A DNA stretch of 64,000 bases, from assembly GCF_030542105.1 (NCBI RefSeq), contig NZ_JAUOFB010000001.1, positions 868,001 to 932,000 of the forward strand. Reading direction: 5' to 3'. A program made the translations under genes and the position numbers. This DNA is from Hymenobacter sp. BT730. Lineage in GTDB: Bacteria; Bacteroidota; Bacteroidia; Cytophagales; Hymenobacteraceae. Shown here one piece after another: positions 39,888 through 48,819 of the stretch. Position 1 is the first letter of the stretch. Each line of letters begins with the position of its first letter. The notes beneath the pieces were generated by a model. That model ran no database searches and had not been told where the DNA came from. It saw only the letters and a list, made by a program, of their open reading frames with translations.

Positions 39888-39908
39888 GAGGGGACTGCAC
39901 GTCCCCTC
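39888..39908 (-). terminator. Hairpin in the rimP leader, possible attenuator
   Basis: On the minus strand GAGGGGAC pairs perfectly with GTCCCCTC around a 5-base loop and is followed by TTTCTTTTA. It lies downstream of the rimP promoter and upstream of the rimP start. It may end readthrough from the preceding T9SS gene or attenuate the rimP-nusA-infB operon. Confidence 0.55.
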
Positions 39909-39932
39909 CTCTTAACTTGTAGTTTGCAGGTG

Positions 39933-39963
39933 CAAAGATAGGACATATTCTGCCTAAATGCAA
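39933..39963 (-). promoter_or_regulatory. Promoter of rimP-nusA-infB
   Basis: On the minus strand TTG (39961-39963) is followed after 20 bases by TATCTTTG (39933-39940), a full match to the Bacteroidota -33/-7 pattern. The expected transcript start is near 39926, about 65 bases before rimP. Confidence 0.65.
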
Positions 39964-39984
39964 GACGGGCTCTGGCCTATGCGC

Positions 39985-42900
39985 CTACCGCCGCACTTCC
40001 AGCCACCCTTTATACTGCTTGCCTTCGGTATCGCGCAGCAGGAAATAATACAGGCCATCGGAGAGCTTGTCACCACTCCAGTCATTATGGTAGTCGGCGG
40101 TACTATACACCTCATTGCCCCAGCGCGAGAATATCTTGAGGGAAACGGGCAGGCAGGTGAAGTGCTGCACGAAAGTATCGTTGCGCTTATCGTTGTTGGG
40201 AGTGAAGATGTTGGGAACGAAGGTTTCGCCTACTTCTACTGTCAGAAAACGGGTATCAACCTGGCAGTTGGTGGTATAGTAAGCATTGGAGCTGACAGAA
40301 TAGGAGCCGGGTTTGGTATACACATGGGTGGGGTTCGCCTCGTCACTATGTGCGCCGTCGCCAAAGTCCCAGTCGTAGCTGCTAGCATAGCGGGAAGGAG
40401 TAACAAAGTGAATGGTAAGGGGAGCCAGGCCGGTTTTGCCAGGGTAGGCAGCGCATTCCGGCAGCGGTAGTGGTGCTACCTGTGTATTGAGCGGTGCCAT
40501 TACCACCCGGCGAACATCAAACTGGCTGCAGCCGTTGGGGTCCTGATAAGTATAGGTGAGGCGGATTTGCTGGGCCGTATCAGCCGCGGCAGGTGGAGTG
40601 AACATGCCCTCCGGGGTAACACCTATGCCGCTCCAGATGCCCCCGGCCGGGGTGGCGCCCAGCAACTGATAAGGAAGGTTCTGGAAGCTGCACAGCGCTG
40701 TATCCCGGCCGGCCTCTACGCTGGGCGGGGACAGTACCTTTACCGTTTGGCTGGCCTGCCCGCACTGCCCGGTCGGCAGGGTATAGGTAATGGTATGTTC
40801 TCCGGGGCCGGCTGCGGCAGGATTAAATAGGTTGCCACTCACCCCTTTGCCGGAAAAGGTGCCACCAGCCGGGGTAGCAGAAAGTGAAACGCTGGCTTGG
40901 TTGGTACATAGCAAAGTCGCCAGCGGGAAAGTAACCGTCTGCACGGGATTCAGCGTAAGCCGTAGGGTGCTGGTTGTTACACAAACCCCCGTGGAAGCTA
41001 CAGAGTACGTCAGGTGCTGCTCACCTACTAACTCAGCGCTGGGCGTGAACAAGTAGCTGCCGTTACTTTGCTTCGTTACGCCGGGGCCGCTCCAGGTGCC
41101 ACCAGCCGGAAAACCGCCCAAAACCAGGGGAGCAGCATCGGCGCACAGGGTTTGGGCAGGGCCGGCCTGGGCTATGCGCAGTCCGAAGTCAATTTTAAAG
41201 GCGGCATTATTGCAGTTGCGGCTGTTATTGAGGGTAGAATAGGTGTTGGCACCAGGCGGTACCGGAAAATTAGTAGTGCCACCACAGCCGCCGCACACCG
41301 CCTGGTATACCACGCCACGCTTATCAAACCGACTGGTCCCGCCGTCTACATGCTCGCCACGCCCGCCATTTTCGCCGAAGAAAGTAGCATACTCTACACT
41401 TTGCGCGCCGGCTCCAAACTGTATCAGGTAAAAGTCAGAGCCATCGGTAGTGCCCTGAATGGCGTTGGATGTTACGGGTAAGTCATCGGTGGAGCCCCCG
41501 TTGAAGCCCCGGTTGACATTGCCACCCCAGCCGCAGGCATAAATCCGCTCACAGGCATCTACCAGAAAGGCGGTTAATGATAAGTCTACGCCTGTGCGGC
41601 CGCTGCCAAAGACTACCGAGTACACCCTAGCGGTAAGCTGCGGATCCATTTTCTGAATGAATTGTCCGCCGCGCCTTTTTCGGTTATCATACAGGCCAGT
41701 TGTGACAGGATAAGTGCCAAACGTCTGGCCCAGCAAATACACGTTGTCCAGCTCATCCAGCTGCAGGAAATATACCTGGTCGTACTGGGCGGTGCCTATG
41801 TAGGTGGCTTCCTTAATGGTGGTGCCGGCTGCCGTAATGTGGGCTACAAAGCCGTCGGCATTGCCGGCCCGGGCAGGCTGATAAGAGCCGGCAGTAACGG
41901 GGAAATCGGAGCTGTTGGTGCCGCCGGCCACGTACAGGGAGCCGTCGCGGGCAATCTGAATGGAATAGGCTGCATCGGCCCCGCGCCCGCCCAGGTAGCT
42001 CGACCATAACAGGTTGCTTAGGTCGGCGGGAAATTTAGCTACTACGGCGTCGCTGGCGCCACCGCCGTAAGTGCGGCCCAAGCCATTGCGCACCGGGAAA
42101 TCGGTACTGAAGGTATTGGTAGCCAGGTACACGTTATCCGTGGCGTCCACGGTGATATCTCCCCGGAAAGAGTCGCCGTAGTTGCGGGAGAGATAATTGT
42201 CGCCCGATTTATCCGTATTCAGGCCGTCGTTGCCAGTGCCGCCCAGAAAGGTGGAGGCCACCAGTTGACTACCGTTGGCGGATAAAGTGCTGATAAACAG
42301 ATCGGACCCCTTCGTATAGCTGGAGCCGCTGAGCGGCACAATTGGCACGCCGCCATTAAACTTCCGGTCGAAAGCGGTAGCGCTGGTGGGGAAGTCTTCA
42401 GAAGAGGTAGTGCCCATAATCAGCAGCTCGCCCTTGGAGTTCACAACCAGACTATGCGGGGTTTCTACACTATTGCCGCCCACAAACGTGGCATACAAAC
42501 GCGCGGCCGGTCCGCTCACTTTGGTGTTGTACTTAATAATGGCTACATCAATTACCTGATTGAAGCTCTGATCAAAAGCCCCCGGCGAGACGGGGTAGCC
42601 CGGTCCAAATGCCGTACCGCCGGAATACAGGTGCCCTTCCTCATCATAGGTAGCCGTGTTGCCCCAGTTATCATCCGTAGCGCCCGTGAACGAAGAAAAA
42701 ATAACGGTAGGGTCAATCACAAGCGGGTATTTGCGCTGATAGCCCTGGGGCAGGCTGAACGATACTTCCTTGCCGCGCAGCACAAAGGCGCAGGCTACGG
42801 GCACGCGCCGCCCATTAATGTCCTGCCAGGCCCCGGGTGCGGTTTCTGTAACGTGGCCTACCGAGGTGCGCACGACCAGAACGCCTTCCTGCAGCATGAG

Positions 42901-43470
42901 ACTTTCCTGCCCTTCATAGCGCAGCCGTATGGCCTCCGGCTTACCGCCTGCTGCTATCAGAAAGTCATACTCGAGCTGCCCGCCAATGTTTTCGTACAGC
43001 TGCACGTCGGTATTAGGATACACTTTTTCGTAGCGCAGCTGGCGAAAGCCAGACACATTCTGTGCCCAGCGGCGGGAATCTGTGCCCAGGAAATAATTTC
43101 GCGTCCCTTCCGTGGGCTCCTGGGAGCTAATAGTAGCCGAGCGCCCACCAACAAACGTAACGCTATAGGCATGGCCGCGGAGCCGGTCCGGAGGAGTCGT
43201 AGTAGCCTGGCTACGGCCATCGTGGTGGTTGTATGCGCTTAAATCCTCCGGCGAGTAGAGGGAATAAGTAAATCCGGTCGGGCGTAAAAACATCCGTCCG
43301 CCGGGGACGTCGGCCGCAAAGCGCACGGGCTCAGGCCACTGGCCACGGTTTTCCACAAACTCCAGGCTACGGGTTGTGGGGACGGAGGCGTAGCTATGGC
43401 CAGGCCATACTGTGCCCAGCAGCAAGGAAAAAAAGCCCAGTAGCAGGCTATAGTGGAGCCTTTGATTCAT
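39985..43470 (-). CDS. Large T9SS-secreted protein with type B sorting domain
   Basis: I start this 1161-residue protein at ATG 43470 (MNQRLHYSLLLGFFSLLLGTV), which begins a signal peptide. Residues about 35-235 form a DUF7948-like domain (SLEFVENRGQWPEPVRFAADV and later YPLVIDPTVIFSSF, in parts). SBBP-type beta-propeller repeats follow (STFLGGTGNDG, SYLGGRGADAAYSI), then Ig-like segments and a PKD domain (YDWDFGDGAHSDEANPTHVY). The C-terminal roughly 85 residues are the gliding-motility-associated (CHU_C, type B) T9SS signal: PNIFTPNNDKRNDTFV, FSRWGNEVYST, DGLYYFLL. It is exported through the T9SS and probably acts at the cell surface. Its role is unknown; adhesin-like function is a guess. 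Confidence 0.93.
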   Translation of the reverse strand: MNQRLHYSLLLGFFSLLLGTVWPGHSYASVPTTRSLEFVENRGQWPEPVRFAADVPGGRMFLRPTGFTYSLYSPEDLSAYNHHDGRSQATTTPPDRLRGHAYSVTFVGGRSATISSQEPTEGTRNYFLGTDSRRWAQNVSGFRQLRYEKVYPNTDVQLYENIGGQLEYDFLIAAGGKPEAIRLRYEGQESLMLQEGVLVVRTSVGHVTETAPGAWQDINGRRVPVACAFVLRGKEVSFSLPQGYQRKYPLVIDPTVIFSSFTGATDDNWGNTATYDEEGHLYSGGTAFGPGYPVSPGAFDQSFNQVIDVAIIKYNTKVSGPAARLYATFVGGNSVETPHSLVVNSKGELLIMGTTSSEDFPTSATAFDRKFNGGVPIVPLSGSSYTKGSDLFISTLSANGSQLVASTFLGGTGNDGLNTDKSGDNYLSRNYGDSFRGDITVDATDNVYLATNTFSTDFPVRNGLGRTYGGGASDAVVAKFPADLSNLLWSSYLGGRGADAAYSIQIARDGSLYVAGGTNSSDFPVTAGSYQPARAGNADGFVAHITAAGTTIKEATYIGTAQYDQVYFLQLDELDNVYLLGQTFGTYPVTTGLYDNRKRRGGQFIQKMDPQLTARVYSVVFGSGRTGVDLSLTAFLVDACERIYACGWGGNVNRGFNGGSTDDLPVTSNAIQGTTDGSDFYLIQFGAGAQSVEYATFFGENGGRGEHVDGGTSRFDKRGVVYQAVCGGCGGTTNFPVPPGANTYSTLNNSRNCNNAAFKIDFGLRIAQAGPAQTLCADAAPLVLGGFPAGGTWSGPGVTKQSNGSYLFTPSAELVGEQHLTYSVASTGVCVTTSTLRLTLNPVQTVTFPLATLLCTNQASVSLSATPAGGTFSGKGVSGNLFNPAAAGPGEHTITYTLPTGQCGQASQTVKVLSPPSVEAGRDTALCSFQNLPYQLLGATPAGGIWSGIGVTPEGMFTPPAAADTAQQIRLTYTYQDPNGCSQFDVRRVVMAPLNTQVAPLPLPECAAYPGKTGLAPLTIHFVTPSRYASSYDWDFGDGAHSDEANPTHVYTKPGSYSVSSNAYYTTNCQVDTRFLTVEVGETFVPNIFTPNNDKRNDTFVQHFTCLPVSLKIFSRWGNEVYSTADYHNDWSGDKLSDGLYYFLLRDTEGKQYKGWLEVRR

Positions 43471-43536
43471 AAGAGGATAGCAGGCGAAATACAACCCTGA
43501 AATATAGTCTAAAGTAGCCATGGATAAATACCATAG

Positions 43537-44724
43537 GTGTCTAAACAAGCAGGATGTCGTATTTTGCCGCTGTCTTTCTTTGATCCTGTGCGACGTTCCT
43601 TTGCTTTTAAATGCACCCTGCTGGTGTTAGGATGGGTGCTGCTGGCCATTGCTGCATTGCAGGTGCCGGCGCATCAGTTCTGGCCGGCGGCTTTTATCGG
43701 GCTTTCCTTACCAGTAGCACTGCTGCTCACCGGGGTGCTGGCCGTGTACTGGCTGCTGCGCAACTGGCGGGTAGCTCTCCTGCCTTTGCTAATGCTGGTA
43801 TTGATGTGGCCACACGTGCAGCGGGGCTTTGCTTTGCATCCTTTGTACCTGGTTCCTGCTGATGCGGCTGCCGGCCCCGGGCAAAAAGTCCAGTTGCTGA
43901 GTGCCAACGTGCGCATTTTTAACGTGTATGCGCAACTGCGCGATAAGGACTATGCTTCTTCCCGTCAGTTAATCAAATGGATAGCCGAACAGCCGGCCGA
44001 TGTTATCTGCCTGCAGGAGTTCTACAATGAGCCGCGCATTACCCGCGCCAACCAGGCAAGTAAGGGGGCATTTCAGTCGGTGCAGCGCATTGGGCCCGAT
44101 GCGCACCGGTACCCATTTGTGTCCGTTACGCTGCGTAATGCCATTGATGCCGAGTTTGGCCTGGCTATTTTCTCGCGGTTTCCTATTGTAAACCAGGGAA
44201 CTATCCGCTTTGGCAAGCTCACCCAGAACCACGCCATGTTTGCCGATTTGCGCTTGCCCAGCGGCGACACCATGCGTGTATACAACGCCCACCTGCAAAG
44301 TATGAGCATGGAGGAACGTGACATTGTAGACAGCTATTCCAGCAAAGATGGCTTAAAGGCAAAAGGGGTAGGGCTGCTGCGCCGGTTTAAGCGCGGGCTG
44401 GTTGCCCGCAGCCGGCAGGTAGATCAGCTGATAGCACACATGAGTGAGAGTCGCTACCCGGTGCTTTTCTGCGCTGATTTAAATGATCTGCCCTACAGCT
44501 ACACCTATGACCAACTGGCTGATCATATGCAGAATGCCCATGCCACCATTGGTAATGGCATTGGCACTACCTACAATGGCCGGCTGCCTTTCCTGCGCAT
44601 CGACCAGCAGTTTGCCGGGCCCCAATGGACTATTGAGGACTTTGGCGTACACTACGAAATTCCGTATTCTGACCACTTTCCCCTCACCGGCACGTATCGG
44701 TTGAAGACCAAGACGAAAGAATGA
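43537..44724 (+). CDS. Membrane-anchored endonuclease/exonuclease/phosphatase-family protein
   Basis: The 395-residue protein starts at GTG 43537. Three hydrophobic segments lie in the first 110 residues (around 25-45, 48-70, 77-95). The rest is an EEP-superfamily domain: LSANVRIFN, VICLQEFYNEPR with the metal-binding Glu, MRVYNAHLQS, VLFCADLNDLPYSYTYD and the final SDHFPL with the catalytic His. Such enzymes cleave phosphodiester bonds in nucleic acids, lipids or phosphates; the substrate is not known. It is divergent from the T9SS gene (67 bases apart) and sits 61 bases before cysS. Confidence 0.88.
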   Translation: MSKQAGCRILPLSFFDPVRRSFAFKCTLLVLGWVLLAIAALQVPAHQFWPAAFIGLSLPVALLLTGVLAVYWLLRNWRVALLPLLMLVLMWPHVQRGFALHPLYLVPADAAAGPGQKVQLLSANVRIFNVYAQLRDKDYASSRQLIKWIAEQPADVICLQEFYNEPRITRANQASKGAFQSVQRIGPDAHRYPFVSVTLRNAIDAEFGLAIFSRFPIVNQGTIRFGKLTQNHAMFADLRLPSGDTMRVYNAHLQSMSMEERDIVDSYSSKDGLKAKGVGLLRRFKRGLVARSRQVDQLIAHMSESRYPVLFCADLNDLPYSYTYDQLADHMQNAHATIGNGIGTTYNGRLPFLRIDQQFAGPQWTIEDFGVHYEIPYSDHFPLTGTYRLKTKTKE

Positions 44725-44785
44725 GAATCGAAGGTGCCCGCCGGCATCATTCCTCATTCTTCATTGCCAATGATATCTTTGCCGG

Positions 44786-46291
44786 ATGCACCACCCGCTC
44801 TCCCTCTACAACACCCTTACCCGCAAGAAGGAATCCTTTGAACCCCTGCATGCCCCCTTTGTAGGGGTATACCTGTGCGGCCCTACTGTGTACAGCGAAG
44901 CCCACGTGGGCAACGCCCGCGGTCCGGTGGTGTTTGATGTGCTCACGCGCTATCTGCGCTACCTCGGCTACACGGTGCGCTACGTGCGCAACATCACGGA
45001 TGTAGGCCACCTGGAAAGTGACGCCGACGAGGGAGAGGACAAAATCAGCAAAATGGCCCGCGCCCGGCAACTGGAGCCTATGCAGGTAGCCGAGCAGTTT
45101 GCCAACCTCTACCAGCGCCACGTGGAGGTGCTGGGTTGCCTGCCGCCCGATATTCAGCCCCGCGCCAGCGGCCACATCACCGAACAGATTGAGCTGATTC
45201 AGGAAATCATCACTAACGGCTTTGGCTACGAGGTGAATGGCTCCGTGTACTTTGACGTGCCGGCTTATAATGCAGCTGGGCGCGGATACGGCAAGCTTTC
45301 TAACCGCGTGGTAGATGAGCTCTTGGCCGGCTCGCGCGACAACCTGGCCGGGCAGGAAGAAAAGCGCAGCCCATTGGATTTCGCCCTTTGGAAAAAGGCT
45401 GATGCCCGCCATCTGATGCAGTGGCCCTCGCCCTGGGGCCAGGGTTTCCCTGGCTGGCACCTGGAGTGTTCGGCTATGAGCCGCAAGTACCTGGGGCAGA
45501 TGTCCGACATCCACGGGGGCGGACTGGACCTGATGTTTCCGCACCATGAGTGCGAAATTGCGCAGAGCCAGGGCAGCCACAGCCACACCGACGAGGCGCG
45601 GGTATGGATGCACCACAACATGATTACGGTGAATGGAGCCAAGATGAGCAAGTCACTCGGCAACTTCATTACCATCTCCGAACTGTTTGAGGGCACTAAT
45701 GCTACCCTGTCGCAGGCATACTCGCCCATGGTGGCGCGCTTTTTCCTGCTGCAGGCGCACTACCGTAGCCCCATCGATATTTCGGATGAGGCCATGCAGG
45801 CTGCCCGCAAAGGCTACCGCAAGCTGATGAACGGTTTGCGCGTGCTGGAGAAGCTGGTGTTGCCGGAAGGCACCGAGCGCGCTGCCGATACTGCCCCGGC
45901 TGATACCGAGCTGCGCAAACTCACGCAGGATTGCTTCACTGGCCTGAACGATGACCTGAACACGGCCCGCTGCATTGCGTCCCTGTTTAACCTGCTGCGC
46001 AAATTCAATAGCTACGCAGCCAACCCCACTACGCTGGTGCAGGTGAGTGAAGCCGCTTTAACAGAGGCAGCCACCGCCTACCGCACGCTGGTACAGGACG
46101 TGTTAGGCCTGCAGGATGAACCCCGCGCTAATGCCCAAGATCTGCTGGGGCTGGCGCTTAGCTTTTATCAGGAAGCCAAAGCTGCCAAAGATTACGCCAA
46201 AGTGGACGTTATTCGGGCAGCGCTGAAGGAGCAGGGCATTGTGGTGAAAGACACCAAAGCCGGTGTAGACTGGGCTTACAGTGAAGAATAA
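44786..46291 (+). CDS. cysS: Cysteine-tRNA ligase
   Basis: The 501-residue class I synthetase has the HIGH-type motif HVGN at residues 40-43 after the zinc ligand Cys31 ([16 protein letters not shown]), further zinc ligands in WHLECSAM and HHECE, and KMSKS at about 286-290 in [11 protein letters not shown]. The C-terminal DALR-type anticodon region ends [13 protein letters not shown]. It charges tRNA-Cys. This matters here because the polycysteine leader ahead of metY would read the charging state made by this enzyme. It is followed after 42 bases by a peptidase-like lipoprotein gene. Confidence 0.97.
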   Translation: MHHPLSLYNTLTRKKESFEPLHAPFVGVYLCGPTVYSEAHVGNARGPVVFDVLTRYLRYLGYTVRYVRNITDVGHLESDADEGEDKISKMARARQLEPMQVAEQFANLYQRHVEVLGCLPPDIQPRASGHITEQIELIQEIITNGFGYEVNGSVYFDVPAYNAAGRGYGKLSNRVVDELLAGSRDNLAGQEEKRSPLDFALWKKADARHLMQWPSPWGQGFPGWHLECSAMSRKYLGQMSDIHGGGLDLMFPHHECEIAQSQGSHSHTDEARVWMHHNMITVNGAKMSKSLGNFITISELFEGTNATLSQAYSPMVARFFLLQAHYRSPIDISDEAMQAARKGYRKLMNGLRVLEKLVLPEGTERAADTAPADTELRKLTQDCFTGLNDDLNTARCIASLFNLLRKFNSYAANPTTLVQVSEAALTEAATAYRTLVQDVLGLQDEPRANAQDLLGLALSFYQEAKAAKDYAKVDVIRAALKEQGIVVKDTKAGVDWAYSEE

Positions 46292-46333
46292 ACATAGCGG
46301 CCTTCTCTCAGCCTGACCCCTTCTTTATACTCT

Positions 46334-47356
46334 ATGAACTTTCGCCTCTCTCATCTTACCTCGGTTGCGCTGGCCGTTTTGCTACTGGCCGCCGGCTGCC
46401 GGGATAAGAAATCTACTACCGAAACTGCCACCCCGCCGCAAGAGGCTAAGCTGCCCAAAGCCCCCGGCTTCAATGCCGATTCTGCCTATGCCTACACGGC
46501 CCGGCAGGTAGCGTTTGGCCCACGGGTACCCAACACAACCGCCCACGTGAAAACCGGCGACTGGGTAGTGCGCACATTTAAAAGCTTTGGTCTGACGGTG
46601 AAAGAGCAGCCTTTTGAGGCTATGGCTTTTGATGGCAAAATGCTTCGTTCCCGCAACATTGTGGCGCAGTTTCAGCCACAGGCAGCGCGCCGCATTGCCA
46701 TCTTCAGCCATTGGGATACGCGCCCCTTTGCTGATAAAGACAAGACCAGGAAAAATGCCCCGCTTGATGGTGCGGTTGATGGGGCCAGCGGCGTAGGCAT
46801 AGCTCTGGAAATGGCCCGCGTGCTGGCTGCCCAGCCCGACAGTCTGAAGCCGGACGTCGGCATCGACTTTATTTTGTTTGATTCTGAAGATTACGGCTAC
46901 GACGAATCAACACAAAGCGAGCTGCGCAACCAACTGCCCGATGAAGACAGCTGGTGTCTGGGCTCCCAGTACTGGGCCTCGCACTTGCTGCCCGCTGGCT
47001 ATAAGCCCAGCTATGGTATTCTGCTGGATATGGTAGGCGCCCAAAATGCTAAGTTCAGCCGCGAGGGTGAATCGCGCCAGATGGCGGCCGATGTGGTGGA
47101 AAAAGTGTGGAATACGGCCGCTAAAATCGGCTTCTCTGATTTCTTCCTGTTCCGCGACGGTCCTGCTCTCACCGATGACCACGTGTATACCAACAAGGCA
47201 GGTATCCGCACCATTGATATTATTGACACCCTTCCGTTTGGCGAAGAGGTTTTCCCCGCCTACCATCATACCACGCAGGATAATATGAGCATCATCGACC
47301 GGCGTACGCTTAAGGCCGTGGGCCAGACGGTGTTGCAGGTAATCTATGGCGAATAG
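46334..47356 (+). CDS. M28-type lipoprotein, glutaminyl-peptide cyclotransferase-like
   Basis: The 340-residue lipoprotein starts MNFRLSHLTSVALAVLLLAAGC with the lipid-attachment Cys at about residue 22. The body is an M28-fold domain with the zinc-ligand order HWDTRPFAD, GAVDGASGVGIALEMAR, LFDSEDYGYD, DMVGAQNAKFSREGES and a final PAYHHTTQDNM. The DxEDYG and final HHT-DN motifs fit glutaminyl cyclase-type members better than aminopeptidases. Such enzymes turn N-terminal Gln into pyroglutamate; here it would act on exported proteins. It forms a probable operon with cysS. Confidence 0.85.
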   Translation: MNFRLSHLTSVALAVLLLAAGCRDKKSTTETATPPQEAKLPKAPGFNADSAYAYTARQVAFGPRVPNTTAHVKTGDWVVRTFKSFGLTVKEQPFEAMAFDGKMLRSRNIVAQFQPQAARRIAIFSHWDTRPFADKDKTRKNAPLDGAVDGASGVGIALEMARVLAAQPDSLKPDVGIDFILFDSEDYGYDESTQSELRNQLPDEDSWCLGSQYWASHLLPAGYKPSYGILLDMVGAQNAKFSREGESRQMAADVVEKVWNTAAKIGFSDFFLFRDGPALTDDHVYTNKAGIRTIDIIDTLPFGEEVFPAYHHTTQDNMSIIDRRTLKAVGQTVLQVIYGE

Positions 47357-47378
47357 TTACCGCCAGCTGAAAATCAAG

Positions 47379-47414
47379 AAAAAACTCCGGCAAGTAGTAC
47401 TGCCGGAGTTTTTT
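47379..47414. terminator. Hairpin terminator
   Basis: A perfect 14-bp stem (47379-47392 with 47401-47414) with flanking A and T runs ends the cysS unit before the alpha/beta hydrolase. Confidence 0.85.
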
Positions 47415-47459
47415 TCTGCCCTTGCCACCCCAGGCCCCATTGCGGGCTCTTCATCACGT

Positions 47460-48767
47460 ATGAAAAGACCTCTGACTTTGTTGATGCTATTACTGGGCGC
47501 TGCTGCCCACGCCCAGACGGCCCCCAAAATATCCGTGGCCGACGGCTTGTTTCAGCGGGTGAGCGTGCGGGCTTATGCCGGGCGCCCTTACCGGCTATCG
47601 GCGCGCGTACAGGTAGATACTGCCGCCTCCGATGGGGCTGATGCTTGGATTGCAGCCTCCGTGCTGGACTCTAAAACCAAATGGCTTAGCTCCGCCCGCC
47701 TTCCCCAAAACATTAAGGATGCCCAGTGGCGCACCTATAGCGTGCAGGGCAAGCTGAGTAAGCAGGCCGATTCCCTGCAGATGGTGCTGGGCTACTATAT
47801 GAACGGCCGCTTCGGCTTCGATGACTTTCTGTTGGAAGTAGAGGCTGCGCCCGGGCAGTGGCTAAAGCTTCCTCTCCTGAACGCTGATTTTGAAGGTGCC
47901 GGCCCACTCCTGACCGGTAACCAGGGCTGGCGGCAGTTCCAGCAGGTAACTGGCTTTACTCAGGAAGTTGCGACTGATACTGTCGGCAACCACTACCTGC
48001 GCACCACCGGGCAGCATATTGTGCCCTACGGCCGCAACAAATCCACAGGCCACTATGCGGTGGTCAACGGCGTAAAGCTCTACTACGAAACCTACGGGCA
48101 GGGCGAGCCCCTGCTGCTGTTGCACGGCAATGGAGAATCCATCAGCAGCTTTCGCCAGCAAATTGGGACGCTGGCAAAGCAGTACCAGGTTATTGCGGTA
48201 GATACCCGCGACCAGGGCAAGTCGGCGGCCACCAAGGGCCGGCTTAGCTACGATTTGTTTGCGGATGATATACATGCGCTACTGGAGCACCTGCACGTGC
48301 CCGCCGCCCACATTGTGGGCTGGAGCGACGGCGGAAACACCGGCCTGAGCATGGCCCTGCGCTATCCGGCCCAGGTAAAAAGTCTGGTAACCATGGGTGC
48401 TAATCTCTATGCCGATACTACTGCCGTGGATGCCAAACTACTGAAGGAGGTGCGCCATACCAAGCGGATTCTGACACTGCTGGGCCCTTTCAAAAAGCAG
48501 TGGCACAAGGGCTACCGTCTCAGCACCCTGCTACTGAACTATCCGAATATGAAACCCGCCGAGTTACGCGCCATAACGGCTCCGGTACTGGTACTAGCCG
48601 GGGAGAAGGACGTTATTAAAGAGGCGCACACCCGTCTTATTGCTCAGAATATTCCGCGAAGCCAGCTGGTTATTCTGCCTGGGCTTACGCACTATGCCCC
48701 GCAAGAAAATGGTCCGTTATTCAACCAGACGGTACTGCAGTTTTTGAACAATGCCGAAGTCAAGTAA
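47460..48767 (+). CDS. Exported alpha/beta hydrolase
   Basis: The protein has 435 residues from ATG 47460 (MKRPLTLLMLLLGAAAHAQ), a clear signal peptide. Residues about 20-190 look like a carbohydrate-binding-type beta domain (DSLQMVLGYYMNGRFGFDDFLLEVE). The alpha/beta hydrolase domain follows (about 195-435): LYYETYGQGEPLLLLHGNGES, the nucleophile elbow GWSDGGNTGL, an Asp in VLAGEKDVIK and the His in LPGLTHYAPQENG. The substrate is unknown. It comes after a terminator, so it probably has its own promoter. Confidence 0.88.
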   Translation: MKRPLTLLMLLLGAAAHAQTAPKISVADGLFQRVSVRAYAGRPYRLSARVQVDTAASDGADAWIAASVLDSKTKWLSSARLPQNIKDAQWRTYSVQGKLSKQADSLQMVLGYYMNGRFGFDDFLLEVEAAPGQWLKLPLLNADFEGAGPLLTGNQGWRQFQQVTGFTQEVATDTVGNHYLRTTGQHIVPYGRNKSTGHYAVVNGVKLYYETYGQGEPLLLLHGNGESISSFRQQIGTLAKQYQVIAVDTRDQGKSAATKGRLSYDLFADDIHALLEHLHVPAAHIVGWSDGGNTGLSMALRYPAQVKSLVTMGANLYADTTAVDAKLLKEVRHTKRILTLLGPFKKQWHKGYRLSTLLLNYPNMKPAELRAITAPVLVLAGEKDVIKEAHTRLIAQNIPRSQLVILPGLTHYAPQENGPLFNQTVLQFLNNAEVK

Positions 48768-48819
48768 TAGAAAATCAGTATGCTGGCGGTAAAAGCAGTT
48801 TAAGGCTTCTTTCATAAAA

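Noticed and set aside
44747..45616. Minus-strand frame of 289 codons
   Set aside because: Antisense to cysS, which has all catalytic motifs.
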